NCBI GenBank assembly: GCA_024220505.1
Contig: JAKZZE010000008.1
Location: 62,001-126,000 of the forward strand
Source of the DNA: Rhizopus arrhizus
Lineage: Eukaryota > Mucoromycota > Mucoromycetes > Mucorales > Rhizopodaceae
Reading direction: 5' to 3'
DNA length: 64,000 nucleotides
Shown here: one piece after another, positions 46,655 through 58,478 of the stretch
Layout: every line of letters starts with the position of its first letter
Position numbering within the stretch: position 1 is the first letter of the stretch
Position numbers and translations under genes: made by a program
The notes under the pieces: generated by a model
Seen by the model: only the letters and a program-made list of their open reading frames with translations
What the model was told of the DNA's origin: nothing
The model's database searches: none

Positions 46655-48274
46655 ATGGTTCTTCCCGCCAATAAAAATTTAGTGCCTAATAAGGCAATCG
46701 ATGGAGCCAACTCCAACTTTCTACAAACCAAAAAGTCTTGGGCACAATTGCTAGTTGGGCCTAATAAAACTTCTAGCTATGGTGTGCAGTCTTCCACCAG
46801 TCCGAATTCACGTTCAATCGATGCAATGTCTGAAAGTTTGCCATCTTCGACATCATCACCATCAGTCATCCCATCTTTTAATCAACCATTTATTAAAGGA
46901 ACCGTTGCTGGTTCGGTCTTTCTCGATGTTACACCAGTCAAGGACAAGCACTTGTTCTTCCAGGAGTTGAGACAGGCCTGTAACGACAATGAGCACCTTT
47001 GGAGCTTTGAAGACAAAGTGAAACGTGCTGGACAAACCATTTTTGCAGAGATCTTGCTTTCACCTAGCATGCGACAGACGATCTGCTCGACAGGTGTGAA
47101 TCTCCCTTCCTTGTCGACGAAACTTATCGGGTATCCTTCACTTTCGCCTGATGCGGATATTCTACAGATCACGTTTACCAATCTTCCTCGGCAATATGGT
47201 CGCCTCAACGGTGGCTTAGAGCAACTTCGTTCTGACATGATCCAGAACTTGTCTGCGTTTGGACAAGTCCTTGATAGCGGTATCATCTGTGGAACAGCCG
47301 GTCTTTTCTCAGGCAGAGGTTATGCCCTTTTGGAACTTACCCAGAAAGGGTCAGCTGTTTCTCAAGGAAACGATGCAGTAGTTCAACGCGTTCTTCCTTC
47401 TCACAACCTGGATTGGGCTTATAGAAGCTTTAACATTTCAACAGAGGAAGACAATGATGCACCTTCCGTCCCTGACAACGTTTTGGTTTATGCTACATTT
47501 GCTTCCATGGCTCCCTATTGTCGTTACTGCCATAGTGAAGATCATGCTCTTGTTGACTGTCCCGTCAAACTTGCATCAATCGTTTGCTATAACTGCAATG
47601 CCCCTGGCCACAAGTCCCGTTCCTGCCCTCGAAAGAACGCTCCCGCTTCTTCAGGTGTCTCTAACAAGAAGGCCCGCAAGACTCCCGCTGTCGTTAAGAC
47701 GATTCTTCAGCGAACGGCTACCATGCCATCGGATGTGAATCCCACAGCGGGTGTGGGAAACCTCGCTCCCAAGATTAATGTGACCACCACTAGTTCTGGT
47801 GAGATCTCGTCGTCCGCTTCACCCGAATCTGCCCAATCGTCCTCTGATGTTGGCCAAAAGGTATCAAAGTATACCACTGGTGCTGTGACACGTTCGAAAG
47901 CTAAGGCTGCCTCTGCAGAAACGATGCCACCCCGTACTGCGTCGGATGTTAATGGGGTTGAAACATCAACAGCTACTAACAATGCTACAGCACCTTCCTC
48001 CTCCTCTAGTAACCGTACGACCTCTGTACCAATTTTCAAACATTGTGGTCTTGAAGGTCACCAACGCACAGCCCACCATGCTTGTCTACAGAATCCTCAG
48101 TACCTTGCATCCATTTCTAGTACCTCATCACCAGCAGCAATCACTGAAGGGGAACCGAACGATCCTATGGTAGAGGATACTCAAGAATCTTCAGCTTCCA
48201 GTCAGACCGAAAATGTTGAGTCGACTATTCTGTCAGCCCAACATGGCCTTCCCGGCCAACCCAACCTCCAGTAA
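46655..48274 (+). CDS. LINE ORF1 protein with CCHC zinc knuckles
   Basis: A 539-residue protein starting MVLPANKNLVPNKA. Residues about 85-250 form a globular part of unknown fold. Two zinc knuckles of the CX2CX4HX4C form follow: CRYCHSEDHALVDC and CYNCNAPGHKSRSC. The rest is Ser/Thr/Pro-rich and disordered, with a third partial knuckle (HCGLEGHQRTAHHAC) near the C-terminus. It would coat the element RNA during reverse transcription. The frame is intact and its GC content is well above the surrounding genes. ORF2 begins about 11 bp after its stop. Confidence 0.85.
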   Translation: MVLPANKNLVPNKAIDGANSNFLQTKKSWAQLLVGPNKTSSYGVQSSTSPNSRSIDAMSESLPSSTSSPSVIPSFNQPFIKGTVAGSVFLDVTPVKDKHLFFQELRQACNDNEHLWSFEDKVKRAGQTIFAEILLSPSMRQTICSTGVNLPSLSTKLIGYPSLSPDADILQITFTNLPRQYGRLNGGLEQLRSDMIQNLSAFGQVLDSGIICGTAGLFSGRGYALLELTQKGSAVSQGNDAVVQRVLPSHNLDWAYRSFNISTEEDNDAPSVPDNVLVYATFASMAPYCRYCHSEDHALVDCPVKLASIVCYNCNAPGHKSRSCPRKNAPASSGVSNKKARKTPAVVKTILQRTATMPSDVNPTAGVGNLAPKINVTTTSSGEISSSASPESAQSSSDVGQKVSKYTTGAVTRSKAKAASAETMPPRTASDVNGVETSTATNNATAPSSSSSNRTTSVPIFKHCGLEGHQRTAHHACLQNPQYLASISSTSSPAAITEGEPNDPMVEDTQESSASSQTENVESTILSAQHGLPGQPNLQ

Positions 48275-48866
48275 TTTGTATTATTATGATTATGTCGACC
48301 CATAATAATAATGATACACTGGAAGGGACTTCGTCAGTTTCTCCAACCACCAATAATAATACTACATCTACTACTACACTTATTACACCTAATAATACTA
48401 TAACCGAAAACGTCACGCCTTTGTTATTGAAACTTGCTACACTCAATTGTCGTGGCCTTCGTAAAACAGCAGACTCCTCAATTCGTAACCATTTTATTCG
48501 ATATCTCCGTACTCATTCACTCGATATCCTAGCTCTGCAGGAAACTCATGCCTCAAGTACCGCTATTCAAAACCTTTTCCATTCTCAGTTCCAAGCTGTA
48601 GATAGTATATGGTCTCCCCATTGTGGTCTGGTATGCTTCTCTCCTCATATGTCGTTTTCCAATACAATTATGAGCCTCTGTGGGCGCATGATTACTACTA
48701 CTGTATCTCACCGATCTGATTTGTTTCCTCCGGTTACTATTTCGGTTTTATATGCTCCTGCTACTCGCCAAGATCGATATACTTTTCTTTCGCGGCTTGT
48801 TGATTCACCGTCGTCCCTGTTGGCCGCGTCTCCTTCCCGACACGTCTTGCTTGGCGACTTCAACTA

Positions 48867-49100
48867 CAGTGACCCGCAAAACTGTCCCAATGTTTCGTAA
48901 TTTTCTCTTCTAGGGCTTGTAGCACCATAGTTGTTAAGCTAATGTACGCCTTATTGTATATCATTCGATAGCCAAAATCTTGTAGTACCAAAAAAGATAA
49001 AGCAAAAACAAATTAAAACAGCGAAGACGGAGATAGTGGAGATAGAAAACAAGCGGTGCATTGGGACAGTTTTGCGGCACTTTTGAAAAAAAACAAAAAA
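48867..49100 (+). repeat. Left TIR of Tc1-A
   Basis: About 234 bp. The outer motif CCGCAAAACTGTCCCAATG recurs near the inner end in opposite orientation (CATTGGGACAGTTTTGCGG, about 49059-49077), so each TIR is bounded by an inverted pair. Confidence 0.85.
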
Positions 49101-49408
49101 CGATGAAATAGCGACCCACAAGTTGTATAGATGTACCAAACTGCTTACAAATGTGCATTGTACGTCTCTAAGTCAAACTTTACTCACTGCTGAAGCTTTA
49201 AGCTCCTACTGATTTATTACTCGCTCATTATATCTCAACATGAAACAAGTCTCTCAAGATACAGTTGTTCAAGCAATTTCTTTACTTCAGCAAGGTAAGT
49301 CGGTTCGGGAAGTGGAAAGGGTTACTGGCTTGAGTAAGAGTACTGTTGGGAGACTCGTAAAATCCAATTGCTTTGGACTTGGAATGCCAAAAGGCGGTCG
49401 GACCAAGG

Positions 49409-49985
49409 TGTTGTAGAACAGCGTCTGATCATAACGGACATTGAATAATCACAACTAAAAGAAGTATATTAAAATTGATAAAAGATAATAATTTAAATCT
49501 TTATCAAATAAAATATATTCTTCTTCTTTTTATATAAAACTATCACAATTAGATTCATCCTATAAAGTAAACATGAACAATAAATAAGTCATAACCTTTA
49601 CTATTCATCAATTCTGTAAATGAATAATAATCGATCAGGTACCTAGTCAACTTTGATTTGACTGGAGGCATTTCATATAAATATATCTTTCCTCTCAATG
49701 AAGACAGGACAATTCTCCCAGATCAGTTAAAGAACAATAAGATCTATAAAACAACGAATTAAAAATTTTCATAATCGATTCAGTGATCATTCTTCAATCA
49801 AACATGTCAATTATTAGATCTACGCTCATAACTATTCATTTACCCGCCAACTGATAAAAGAATATAAATAGTAGACTTTGTAATGATTTCTTTTTAACAA
49901 TTAAGATTGTCTTAAATAAAGTTCAGTCTCAAAAAGTATTCTTTGGTTTTTATCGCTACCTTAATTACTTTACCAGAACATAACA
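49409..49985 (+). mobile_element. Solo LTR, family C, inside the Tc1-A transposase
   Basis: 577 bp with ends TGTTGTAGAACAG ... AGAACATAACA, flanked by the 5-bp target duplication CAAGG (49404-49408 and 49986-49990). No internal retroelement sequence, so it arose by LTR-LTR recombination. It includes a TATAAATAG box and matches 46080-46653. Confidence 0.9.
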
Positions 49986-50416
49986 CAAGGTACTATCTGC
50001 AGCTGATGAACGCTATTGTGTGCGCCAAGTGACCAAAAACCGCATATCCAGTGCAACAAAGGTGGCTAAGGAGCTAGAAAAAGACACTGGAAGAAACGTA
50101 AGTGTCGATACCGTGTGCAGAGCCCTTCGTAAGGCCGGTCTTGGTGCGATTGAGAAGCCGAAGAAGCCTTTGCTTAGTGCGAAAAACATTCGCAAGAGGC
50201 TTTCTTGGTGTATGGCACACAAGGACTGGACAGTAGACGACTGGAAACGCGTTGTTTGGTCGGACGAGACAAAAATCAATAGATTTAACTCTGATGGACG
50301 CACCTGGACTTGAATTTGATCCGGAGAAAGCCTGAAATCCCATCACGTCAAGATGACCGTTCAACACGGTGGAGGCAATATCATGCTGTGGAGTGCCATT
50401 ACCTATGCTGGGGTTT

Positions 50417-51065
50417 TGTTAAGGATACATAAGATTATAGTCACTTTATTTTAGTAAAAGGAATCAGATATGATCCTGAATAATATGTTGACATAACTTG
50501 GAATCACTTATAACATTATTCCCAACACAGATCAATAAAATACTTTGATTAGATTTTTATATTAAGCTTTATTCATATTAACTTCACATAGTCAAATAAG
50601 ATGACATGGTTGTAATATAGTTTAGTGATAGTATGAGCATGTTGAATAAGGAATGACGATTACTTACCGGATCATGATTAGTCATGAAAACATTTATCCT
50701 GACTGAGATATTATTGTTAACAATGATATCCAATCACGGAACTAAAAGTCTTTATATTCATCCGTACCGTCTCCTTAAATAGTTATATCTGAAACCATCC
50801 CAATAGCATAATTGACAATACAAGCTAGGAACAGGCTAAACTAATAATTAGAAATAGTAATCATCTATTCTGTCAAGTTGATTATAAATCTGTCCTAATT
50901 CTTTATCCGTATCATGTCTATAAATACTCTCGCTTTTTACATGTAGAATTTTTTTTGATGATACAATAGTTATCTTAACTTAATAAAGAGATACCAAGTT
51001 CTAACAGTATTTCTTTATCTTTGATTGCTATATTATATTTACCTAAAACTCCCCTTTCCTAAACA
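50417..51065 (+). repeat. 5' LTR of the chromovirus
   Basis: 649 bp, TG...CA. Contains TATAAATACTCTC (50930 region) as probable promoter and AATAAA signals. The sequence just after it (TTTTTACTGTTAATTAC) does not start with the TGG of a usual tRNA primer site. Confidence 0.92.
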
Positions 51066-51089
51066 TTTTTTACTGTTAATTACTTGCAA

Positions 51090-54000
51090 ATGAATTCTAC
51101 TGTTGAAAACTCTGGTGTTAATACTGCTGAAACTAATTCTATGGGCGCAGCAAGTGGTTCCAATGACTATTCACAAGACTTCAATGAAGGGTCTTCCTTG
51201 TCTTCTGCTGGTATGTCTATCCAAGATGATTCAGCTATGGTTGTTGACTCTGTTTCTGGTTTTGTACCTTCTTCTGTGGTGACAAATACGAAGGAGGACA
51301 ACGTTGCCATTAATCTTACGCAACTGCGCAGTGAGATGGATGAGCAGTTGAAGATGTTTTGTCATGTAAGGGCTTCAGGTGATGATGCAGCCATTGATGA
51401 AGCACTTCAAGGAATAGACAAAACAAAGCGCAGAATTGCAGCAATGTTAGAATGTCAATCCTTTTTCAAGAAACTTGACATGCATCAAAACCCCACTGGA
51501 GGTAGCAATGCGGTTTCTGCTGGGCTTTCCTTGTCTCATAGGGATTTGCCTAAATTTCAGTTGGCTACCAGTGTCCTTAGACCCTTTCCAAATGAAGAGG
51601 TTTTTGAATCTGTGGAGCACTTCTTGACAAAATTTGAAAACATCATTGAGGGTTCCTCATATCAGAGTGTTGAGCATGTTTGGAAAAAGTTTTTACCACT
51701 TTGCTTACCTTACAGTGACAATGCCTGGGTAGAGACCGAGCTCAAAAGATGTCGTAACTGGTCCGAAGCAAGACAAGCATTCGTAGATCATCATGGATCA
51801 AGCATGTCAAGTAGCTATTACAATGACTTGGTTTTTACAATGACGATGAGCAGCAAGGAATCTATTAGTGATTATTCTAAGAAATTTCTGCAAGCTGTTT
51901 TTTATGCGGGACTTCCTAAGGATGATCCACGTATCGCTGATCGTTTTTTGGCATCGTTGACGCTACCTGTCCAAACAATCATCCGTATGACTGTGACAAG
52001 AGTGGAAGGAAAACGAAGCAGACCCCACAACTGGACGGTCGAGTACTTATCGCAAGTGGGACGTGATGTCCTTGGTGACGATAACAGTCTGTATGCTGAA
52101 GCCACTGCTATGATTCCTGGTGCAAATCGGGTAAAGAAGCAAGAAGGTGTAGGTCATGGGCTTGCAAGCAAGCATCGCATTAGCAAGCCTATCAAGGCAA
52201 ACAAGTTGGCCAAATCTTTCTTTTGTTCCCATCATGGAAAAAATAACACTCATAATTCCAATGATTGTTACAGCCTGAAGAATAGAGCTGAGAAGAGCAC
52301 GGAGAAAAAAGAAAATAATTGTTACAAGTGCCATCAACCATGGTTTAAAGGCCATGTATGCAAAAAAGATGAGCCTAGAAGAGTTCTTGCTGTTTCCAAG
52401 GTAGAGAAACAAGAAGATAGTCAGATTGACAAGGCCACTGCCGAAGTTGAGGCGATGATGGAAGACTTGAGTTACGATTGTAAGTATCCAAGTAAAAACA
52501 AGGATAAAGCATGTAGTGATAACAGTGCATTTAACTTATTGACTCCCATCTTTATAGAGAACGTAAAGCTTATTGGTTTGATTGATACTGGAAGCGATGC
52601 AAGTTTCATTGATATCATTTCTTTGAATAAAAAGTTAAAAATCAATAAAGTTAATAAAATTACTGGTTCCTATAATTTTTTGTCTCATAATAATGAAATT
52701 TCTCGTATTGGGATTACTGATCCGTTGCAATTTACAGTGACTCCCAAAAGTGTCCCAATGTTTTGTAATTTTGTCTTTCACTGTCATTGGTGCTATTGCT
52801 ATTTGCATAAAATATGTCTTGTTGTACCTCATTTGAAAGCTACGGTAGTGTAGATGTATGTGGTACAAGTTACGTCTCAATTGATGTAGCGCAGGCGGAG
52901 ATAAATCATATACAAAACGAGCGGTGCATTGGGACACTTTTGGGAGCATATTGAAAAAATCGGAATATCTTTATTTATTTATTATTAATAGTCTGTCCAA
53001 CGTCCTTTGTTCTGAATACACTTTTGTATACATTGTGGCATACTTTCTATAACTTTTTGACACTCTTCCGGCTTCATAAGGTCGTACCAAACCTTAGTCA
53101 CACGTTCATAAAGCTCGTTCATGCCTTTTGGTGCGGTTTCATAGTCATTAAGTCTCCTTTTCAGCAATGACCACATATTTTCGATAGGGTTTAAGTCCGG
53201 AGATTGTGCAGGCCATTGTAAAACAGTATAAGATTGTTTTTGGAGGTACTCCTTTACTACTTTTGATGTATGCTTAGGGTCGTTGTCATGCTGGAAAATC
53301 ACCTGGTGACGTTCGAAGCCTAATTTACTGACACCATACTCAATTGTACGTTCCAGTTTATCCTCCAAAATCTCTTTATACAATTCTTTGTCCATATTAC
53401 CATTGATTTTGCACATCCAACCGACTCCAGCATAGGTAATAGCACTCCACAACATAATACTGCCTCCACCGTGTTTAACAGTCATCTTCACATGATGAGA
53501 TTTTAGGCTTTCCCCTGATCGAATCCATGCCCAGGTGCGTCCATCCGAATTAAATCTGTTTATTTTTGTTTCGTCTGACCAAATAACACGTTTCCAGTCA
53601 TCTACTGTCCAGTCCTTGTGAGCAATACACCAAGAAAGTCTGTTTCGGATATTCTTCGCGCTAAGTAATGGCTTCTTTGGCTTCTCAATCGCACCTAAGC
53701 CTGCCTTCCGAAGGGCTCTACGAACTGTTTCGACACCTACTTTCTTTCCAATATCGTTTTCAAGGCATTCGGTAACCTTCACAGCACTAGGAACACGATT
53801 TTTGGTGACCTGGCGTACACAGTAACGTTCATCGGCTGCAGACAACACCTTGGGTCGGCCCATGTTTGGCTTCATAACACCAGCGCAATGGGTTTTTCGG
53901 AGTCTCCCAACCGTACTCTTGCTTAAACCCGTCAATTCTTCCACCTCCCGAACCGACTTACCTTGTTTAAGGAGAGAAATAGCTTGAAATACCATATCTT

Positions 54001-57000
54001 CGGGGACTTGTTTCATATTGAGATTTAATGAGCGAGTTGTAGCAGAGGAGGAGCTTAAAACTTCAGCAAATAATAATTTGGACATTAGATACGTTTGCGA
54101 CGCTAATATATGCAGTTTGGTGATTGTATGCAAGTTGTGGGTGGATATTTTGTAGATATTCCGATTTTTTCAATATGCTCCCAAAAGTGTCCCAATGCAC
54201 CGCTCGTTTTGTATATGATTTATCTCCGCCTGCGCTACATCAATTGAGACGTAACTTGTACCACATACATCTACACTACCGTAGCTTTCAAATGAGGTAC
54301 AACAAGACATATTTTATGCAAATAGCAATAGCACCAATGACAGTGAAAGACAAAATTACAAAACATTGGGACACTTTTGGGAGTCACTGTAAGTATGCAA
54401 ATGGTATTCAGTTTAAACATTCATTAGAAGTAATGAAGTTTAACAAAGAATTCGAATTTGATATTCTTCTTGGAACTGATATCTTGCCTAAAATGAATAT
54501 TGGTTTAACTGGTGTAGCATTTAAATTGGATGGTGAACATTCACACTCTGATACTACAGCCAACGATAATCTAATTTTAGAAAATATCAATATTGATCGT
54601 GAAAATAAATATGAGCCTGATAATTCGCCAGCTGGTACTCCCAGTCAAAGGGCAGAATTTTTCAAAATAATTAAAGAGGCCATTGATGAGAACCAGAGCA
54701 TTCCTATTGAATCTTCATGTCCAATGCCTGAGTCCATTATCCACCTTCCCACTAAAGAAGGCGCTACGGCTTATAGACGGCAATATCCAATTCCGCACGC
54801 TTTAAGACCAGTATTAGACAAGCAAATAAAAGAATGGTTGGAGACTGGTACCATTATCAAGTCCAAAATCAACACATCTTTTAATAGTCCACTCCTTCTC
54901 GTTCCTAAGAGAAATAAAGCTGGTGAAATTGTTAATCATCGGGTGTGTTTGGATGTGAGACTGTTAAATAAAATATTACCTCCCACTTTCAATTATCCTG
55001 TTCCGTTGATCAGAGATATCTTTGATAACCTGGCTGGTAAAAAGGTGTTTACAACACTTGATTTGTCTAATGCATACCATCGATTCAAAGTTGCACCTGA
55101 AGATGTACATAAATTAACCTTCACACATAACAATGCCCAATATTCTTTCATTAAAGGATGTTTTGGAGTAAAAATGCTGACTTCCCAATTCCAAAAGTGC
55201 TTAGCAACCCTATTTGATGGGATTGACTGTGTACAAAACTTTGTTGATGACTGTATTATTGCTAGTGATAGTTATGAACAGCATGCAAAAGATGTGAAAT
55301 TGGTGATTGATAAGCTGACCTCTGTGAATTTAATAATAAATCCAGAAAAATGTGTATGGTTTCAACAATCAGTTCGACTTTTAGGCTTTGTTGTAAACAC
55401 GACAGGCACTAAAGTAGATCGTAAAAAGCTAACAAATGTTGAAAATTGGCCACTTCCTAACAAAAGTAATAAGCAAATCCAACAATTTATGGGTTTGATC
55501 AACTACTTTAGAGAATACATCCCAATGATTTCCAGAGTAGCTGAACCAATCACAAGATTGAGTAATGCTGCCAATGTGGAAGAGTTGTGGACTGATGAGC
55601 AAACAAACAGTTTTTATGCTTTAAAAAAGATCTTGCAGTCAGACATGATTTTGCATTATCCCAATTTAAATAAAAAGTTCTATGTGGCTACAGATGCATC
55701 GTTATATGGTGTTGCGGCAGTTCTTTATCAAAAAGACGAACATGATCGTGACAAGTATATCAGTTTTATCTCCTCTTCGTTGACACCTTCGCAAAGACGT
55801 TGGAGTACAACTAAAAGAGAGCTGTATGCAATCGTATTAGCACTCAACAAATTCAGGAAATTTTTATGGGGCAGACACTTTACCGTTTATAGTGATCATA
55901 AAGCCTTAGTTTATCTACATACTCAGAAAATTGCTAATCCTATGATGATCGGCTGGATTGAGACACTTCTTGACTTTGATTTTGATGTAGTCCATATCCC
56001 TGGTATATTGAATAAGCTTCCTGACATGTTAAGCCGTTTGTATCCACCTTTACAGGATAGCTACAAACTGGTGGAGGATAATGTGCCAAGCAAATTAGAT
56101 AACCGTAACAAGAAAAGAGTTATTGCTAAAAGAAAGAAATATAGCAGAGATAAAATTATTAATGTTCTTGCTACAAAATTGATAGAAACTAAAAATGAAC
56201 GTACCGATTACATGACTCCTCCTGAAGAAGAGAGAGATGCTATACTTAGAGAAACACATTCCTTTGGACATTATGGATACCAAGCAATAGTCAGAGACAT
56301 TCATAGTCGAGGCATGCATTGGACTAATATTTATGATGAAGCAAAGAGTATTGTGAGTTCCTGTACCGAATGTCAGAAACATAACATTAGCAAGAGAGGC
56401 TATCACCCTTTGACTAACGTTATGGCTAATAGGCCGTTTGATCATATAGCTATTGATCTTGCAGGACCACTTCCAGTGACGGATGAGGGTTACTTGTTCT
56501 TATTAGTTGTCACTGACATTTGTACAAAATACGTTGTAATCAGGGCACTAAAAAACAAACAATCAGATACCATTGCAAAAGAGCTAATTAATATCTTTGG
56601 AGATTATGGATTTCCACGAATCATTCAAAGTGACAATGGAACTGAATTCAGAAATGCTTTAATGACAAGTATATCAAAAAACCTTGGAATAGATCGTAGA
56701 TACTCTACTGCGTATCATCCACAAGGTAATGGAAGTGCTGAAGCTAGTGTAAAAATCGCATTGAATACATTGAGAAAGATGGTACAATCCAATAGTAGAG
56801 ATTGGGATCATTATCTTCCAATTGTACAACTCTGTATGAACAGATACATAAAAAATAAATCACTAAGCTCTCCATTCTCACTCATGTATGCTCGCAGAGT
56901 AAACTTACCTGACGATTATACAAATAAAGAAAAGTATCCACTCCCAAAAGATGTAATGACCATCAAAGAACTTGAAGAACGAGTCAATTACATGGAAAAT

Positions 57001-57666
57001 GTTATATTTCCTGCCATAAATGAAAGAACCCAAAAAATTAATGAGGAGTATAGTAAGAGATACAATGATAAAAACATACTTGTAAATATCCCCAATGGAA
57101 CACATGTAATGGTTAGACTGAATAGTAGAAGTGGAAAACTTGCACCACTATACGAAGGACCTTATACAGTGGTTCGAAGGAACAAAGGAGGATCATATGA
57201 GTTAAAAGATGAGCAGAATGAATTAATGCATCGTAACTATACGCCATCTGAATTAAAAATAGTGCATATAGATGAGTCTAATATTGAAGATGAATACTAT
57301 GAGCTTGAAGACATTAGAGATCATCGTGGACCTTCTGGCAACAGAGAGTATTTGGTAAAATGGGCTGGTTATGGTGAACGTGCCAACACATGGCAAAAGG
57401 CCGGTGATTTCACAGACCCAACTATCATACAAAAATATTGGGATAAACAAGACGAAATGAAAAAGTTGGAACATGAGAGAGCTGAACAAATTGTGAAAAA
57501 AGCATCATCCAATTCCAAATATAATAAGTCCAATAGAAATTCCACACCTAAAGTGAGTGATGAGAAGAAAGTAAATTCTGTTGAGACAAAGAAAAGAACT
57601 CTTCCTACAAATCTTAGCAGAGAAGAAAGATTGTTAAAGAGAAGACTTAACAAGGAGAAAAAATAA
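51090..57666 (+). CDS. Chromovirus Gag-Pol polyprotein, interrupted by Tc1-B
   Basis: One frame, 51090-52734 plus 54392-57666 (1,639 codons without the insert and one TA). Order: Gag with retrotransposon-gag helices (QSVEHVWKKFLPLCL) and a knuckle-like CYKCHQPWFKGHVC; aspartic protease LIDTGSDASFID (about 52578); reverse transcriptase (LDLSNAYHRFKV, NFVDDCIIASD at about 55236); RNase H (YVATDASLYGVAAVLYQ); integrase with HHCC zinc finger (HSFGHYGYQAIV, CTECQ) and DDE core (IAIDLAGPLP, QSDNGTEF, NGSAEAS); and a C-terminal chromodomain (EYLVKWAGYGERANTWQ) that in this clade guides integration to marked chromatin. No Gag/Pol shift is needed. Only the Tc1-B insertion breaks it. Confidence 0.9.
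52735..52970 (+). repeat. TIR of Tc1-B (gag side)
   Basis: 236 bp, begins CAGTGACTCCCAAAAGTGTC; inner inverted copy of the same motif at about 52925-52947 (CATTGGGACACTTTTGGGAG). Confidence 0.9.
52985..54016 (-). CDS. Tc1-B transposase (DD34E), apparently intact
   Basis: 343 residues from MKQVPEDMVFQAISLL, the usual Tc1 length. An ATG 117 bp upstream is in frame, but the relative Tc1-A starts at the matching MKQV codon. N-terminal paired-like DNA-binding half (GKSVREVEELTGLSKSTVGR, then a GRPK hinge and a second helix block ending TVRRALRKAGLGA), catalytic core with Asp in WSDETKINRF, Asp in FQHDNDPKHTS and Glu in PDLNPIENMW; 34 residues separate the last two. C-terminus ends KGRWTDY. No introns. 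It would cut at the TIRs and paste into TA sites; it may also mobilise Tc1-A-like relatives if the TIR motif is shared. Confidence 0.93.
   Translation of the reverse strand: MKQVPEDMVFQAISLLKQGKSVREVEELTGLSKSTVGRLRKTHCAGVMKPNMGRPKVLSAADERYCVRQVTKNRVPSAVKVTECLENDIGKKVGVETVRRALRKAGLGAIEKPKKPLLSAKNIRNRLSWCIAHKDWTVDDWKRVIWSDETKINRFNSDGRTWAWIRSGESLKSHHVKMTVKHGGGSIMLWSAITYAGVGWMCKINGNMDKELYKEILEDKLERTIEYGVSKLGFERHQVIFQHDNDPKHTSKVVKEYLQKQSYTVLQWPAQSPDLNPIENMWSLLKRRLNDYETAPKGMNELYERVTKVWYDLMKPEECQKVIESMPQCIQKCIQNKGRWTDY
54154..54389 (-). repeat. TIR of Tc1-B (pol side)
   Basis: Exact inverse of 52735-52970; TA follows at 54390-54391. Confidence 0.9.
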
Positions 57667-57829
57667 TAAAAAAAAAAAAGAAAAGAAAAACGGACAAAGA
57701 TAGTCACGGTAAATTACCCCGCAATTTAGCATGAAAATGATCTACCAAATTGATTAGACATTTCATAACGCATACCTATTCACTTTTATGCCGAATCAAC
57801 AAGGTGTTGTTGAATCTGGTGGAGGATAA

Positions 57830-58478
57830 TGTTAAGGATACATAAGATTATAGTCACTTTATTTTAGTAAAAGGAATCAGATATGATCCTGAATAATATG
57901 TTGACATAACTTGGAATCACTTATAACATTATTCCCAACACAGATCAATAAAATACTTTGATTAGATTTTTATATTAAGCTTTATTCATATTAACTTCAC
58001 ATAGTCAAATAAGATGACATGGTTGTAATATAGTTTAGTGATAGTATGAGCATGTTGAATAAGGAATGACGATTACTTACCGGATCATGATTAGTCATGA
58101 AAACATTTATCCTGACTGAGATATTATTGTTAACAATGATATCCAATCACGGAACTAAAAGTCTTTATATTCATCCGTACCGTCTCCTTAAATAGTTATA
58201 TCTGAAACCATCCCAATAGCATAATTGACAATACAAGCTAGGAACAGGCTAAACTAATAATTAGAAATAGTAATCATCTATTCTGTCAAGTTGATTATAA
58301 ATCTGTCCTAATTCTTTATCCGTATCATGTCTATAAATACTCTCGCTTTTTACATGTAGAATTTTTTTTGATGATACAATAGTTATCTTAACTTAATAAA
58401 GAGATACCAAGTTCTAACAGTATTTCTTTATCTTTGATTGCTATATTATATTTACCTAAAACTCCCCTTTCCTAAACA
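57830..58478 (+). repeat. 3' LTR of the chromovirus
   Basis: 649 bp, apparently identical to 50417-51065; followed by the target duplication GGTTT. Confidence 0.92.

Larger units (their letters stand above)
52735..54389 (-). mobile_element. Tc1-B transposon, intact, inserted in gag-pol
   Basis: 1,655 bp flanked by TA (52733-52734 and 54390-54391). TIRs of 236 bp (52735-52970 and 54154-54389) are identical in my comparison. The transposase between them is open from start to stop. Of the four Tc1 copies in the nest this is the only one with an undamaged gene, and it is the youngest insertion of its branch. Confidence 0.92.
50417..58478 (+). mobile_element. Full-length Ty3/gypsy chromovirus inside Tc1-A
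   Basis: LTRs of 649 bp at both ends (TGTTAAGG ... CCTAAACA), target duplication GGTTT (50412-50416 and 58479-58483), a polypurine tract GGTGGAGGATAA directly before the 3' LTR, and one gag-pol frame. Apart from the Tc1-B insertion it appears complete; net length about 6.4 kb. LTRs show no difference in my comparison, pointing to recent insertion. Confidence 0.92.

Noticed and set aside
46882..48039. Minus-strand frames opposite LINE ORF1
   Set aside because: Shadows of the GC-richer ORF1 coding sequence; no domains and no independent start context.
54016..54133. Upstream in-frame ATG for the Tc1-B transposase giving 382 residues
   Set aside because: The extra 39 residues reach towards the TIR, are not shared with the Tc1-A relative, and exceed the family's usual length; the MKQV start is preferred.
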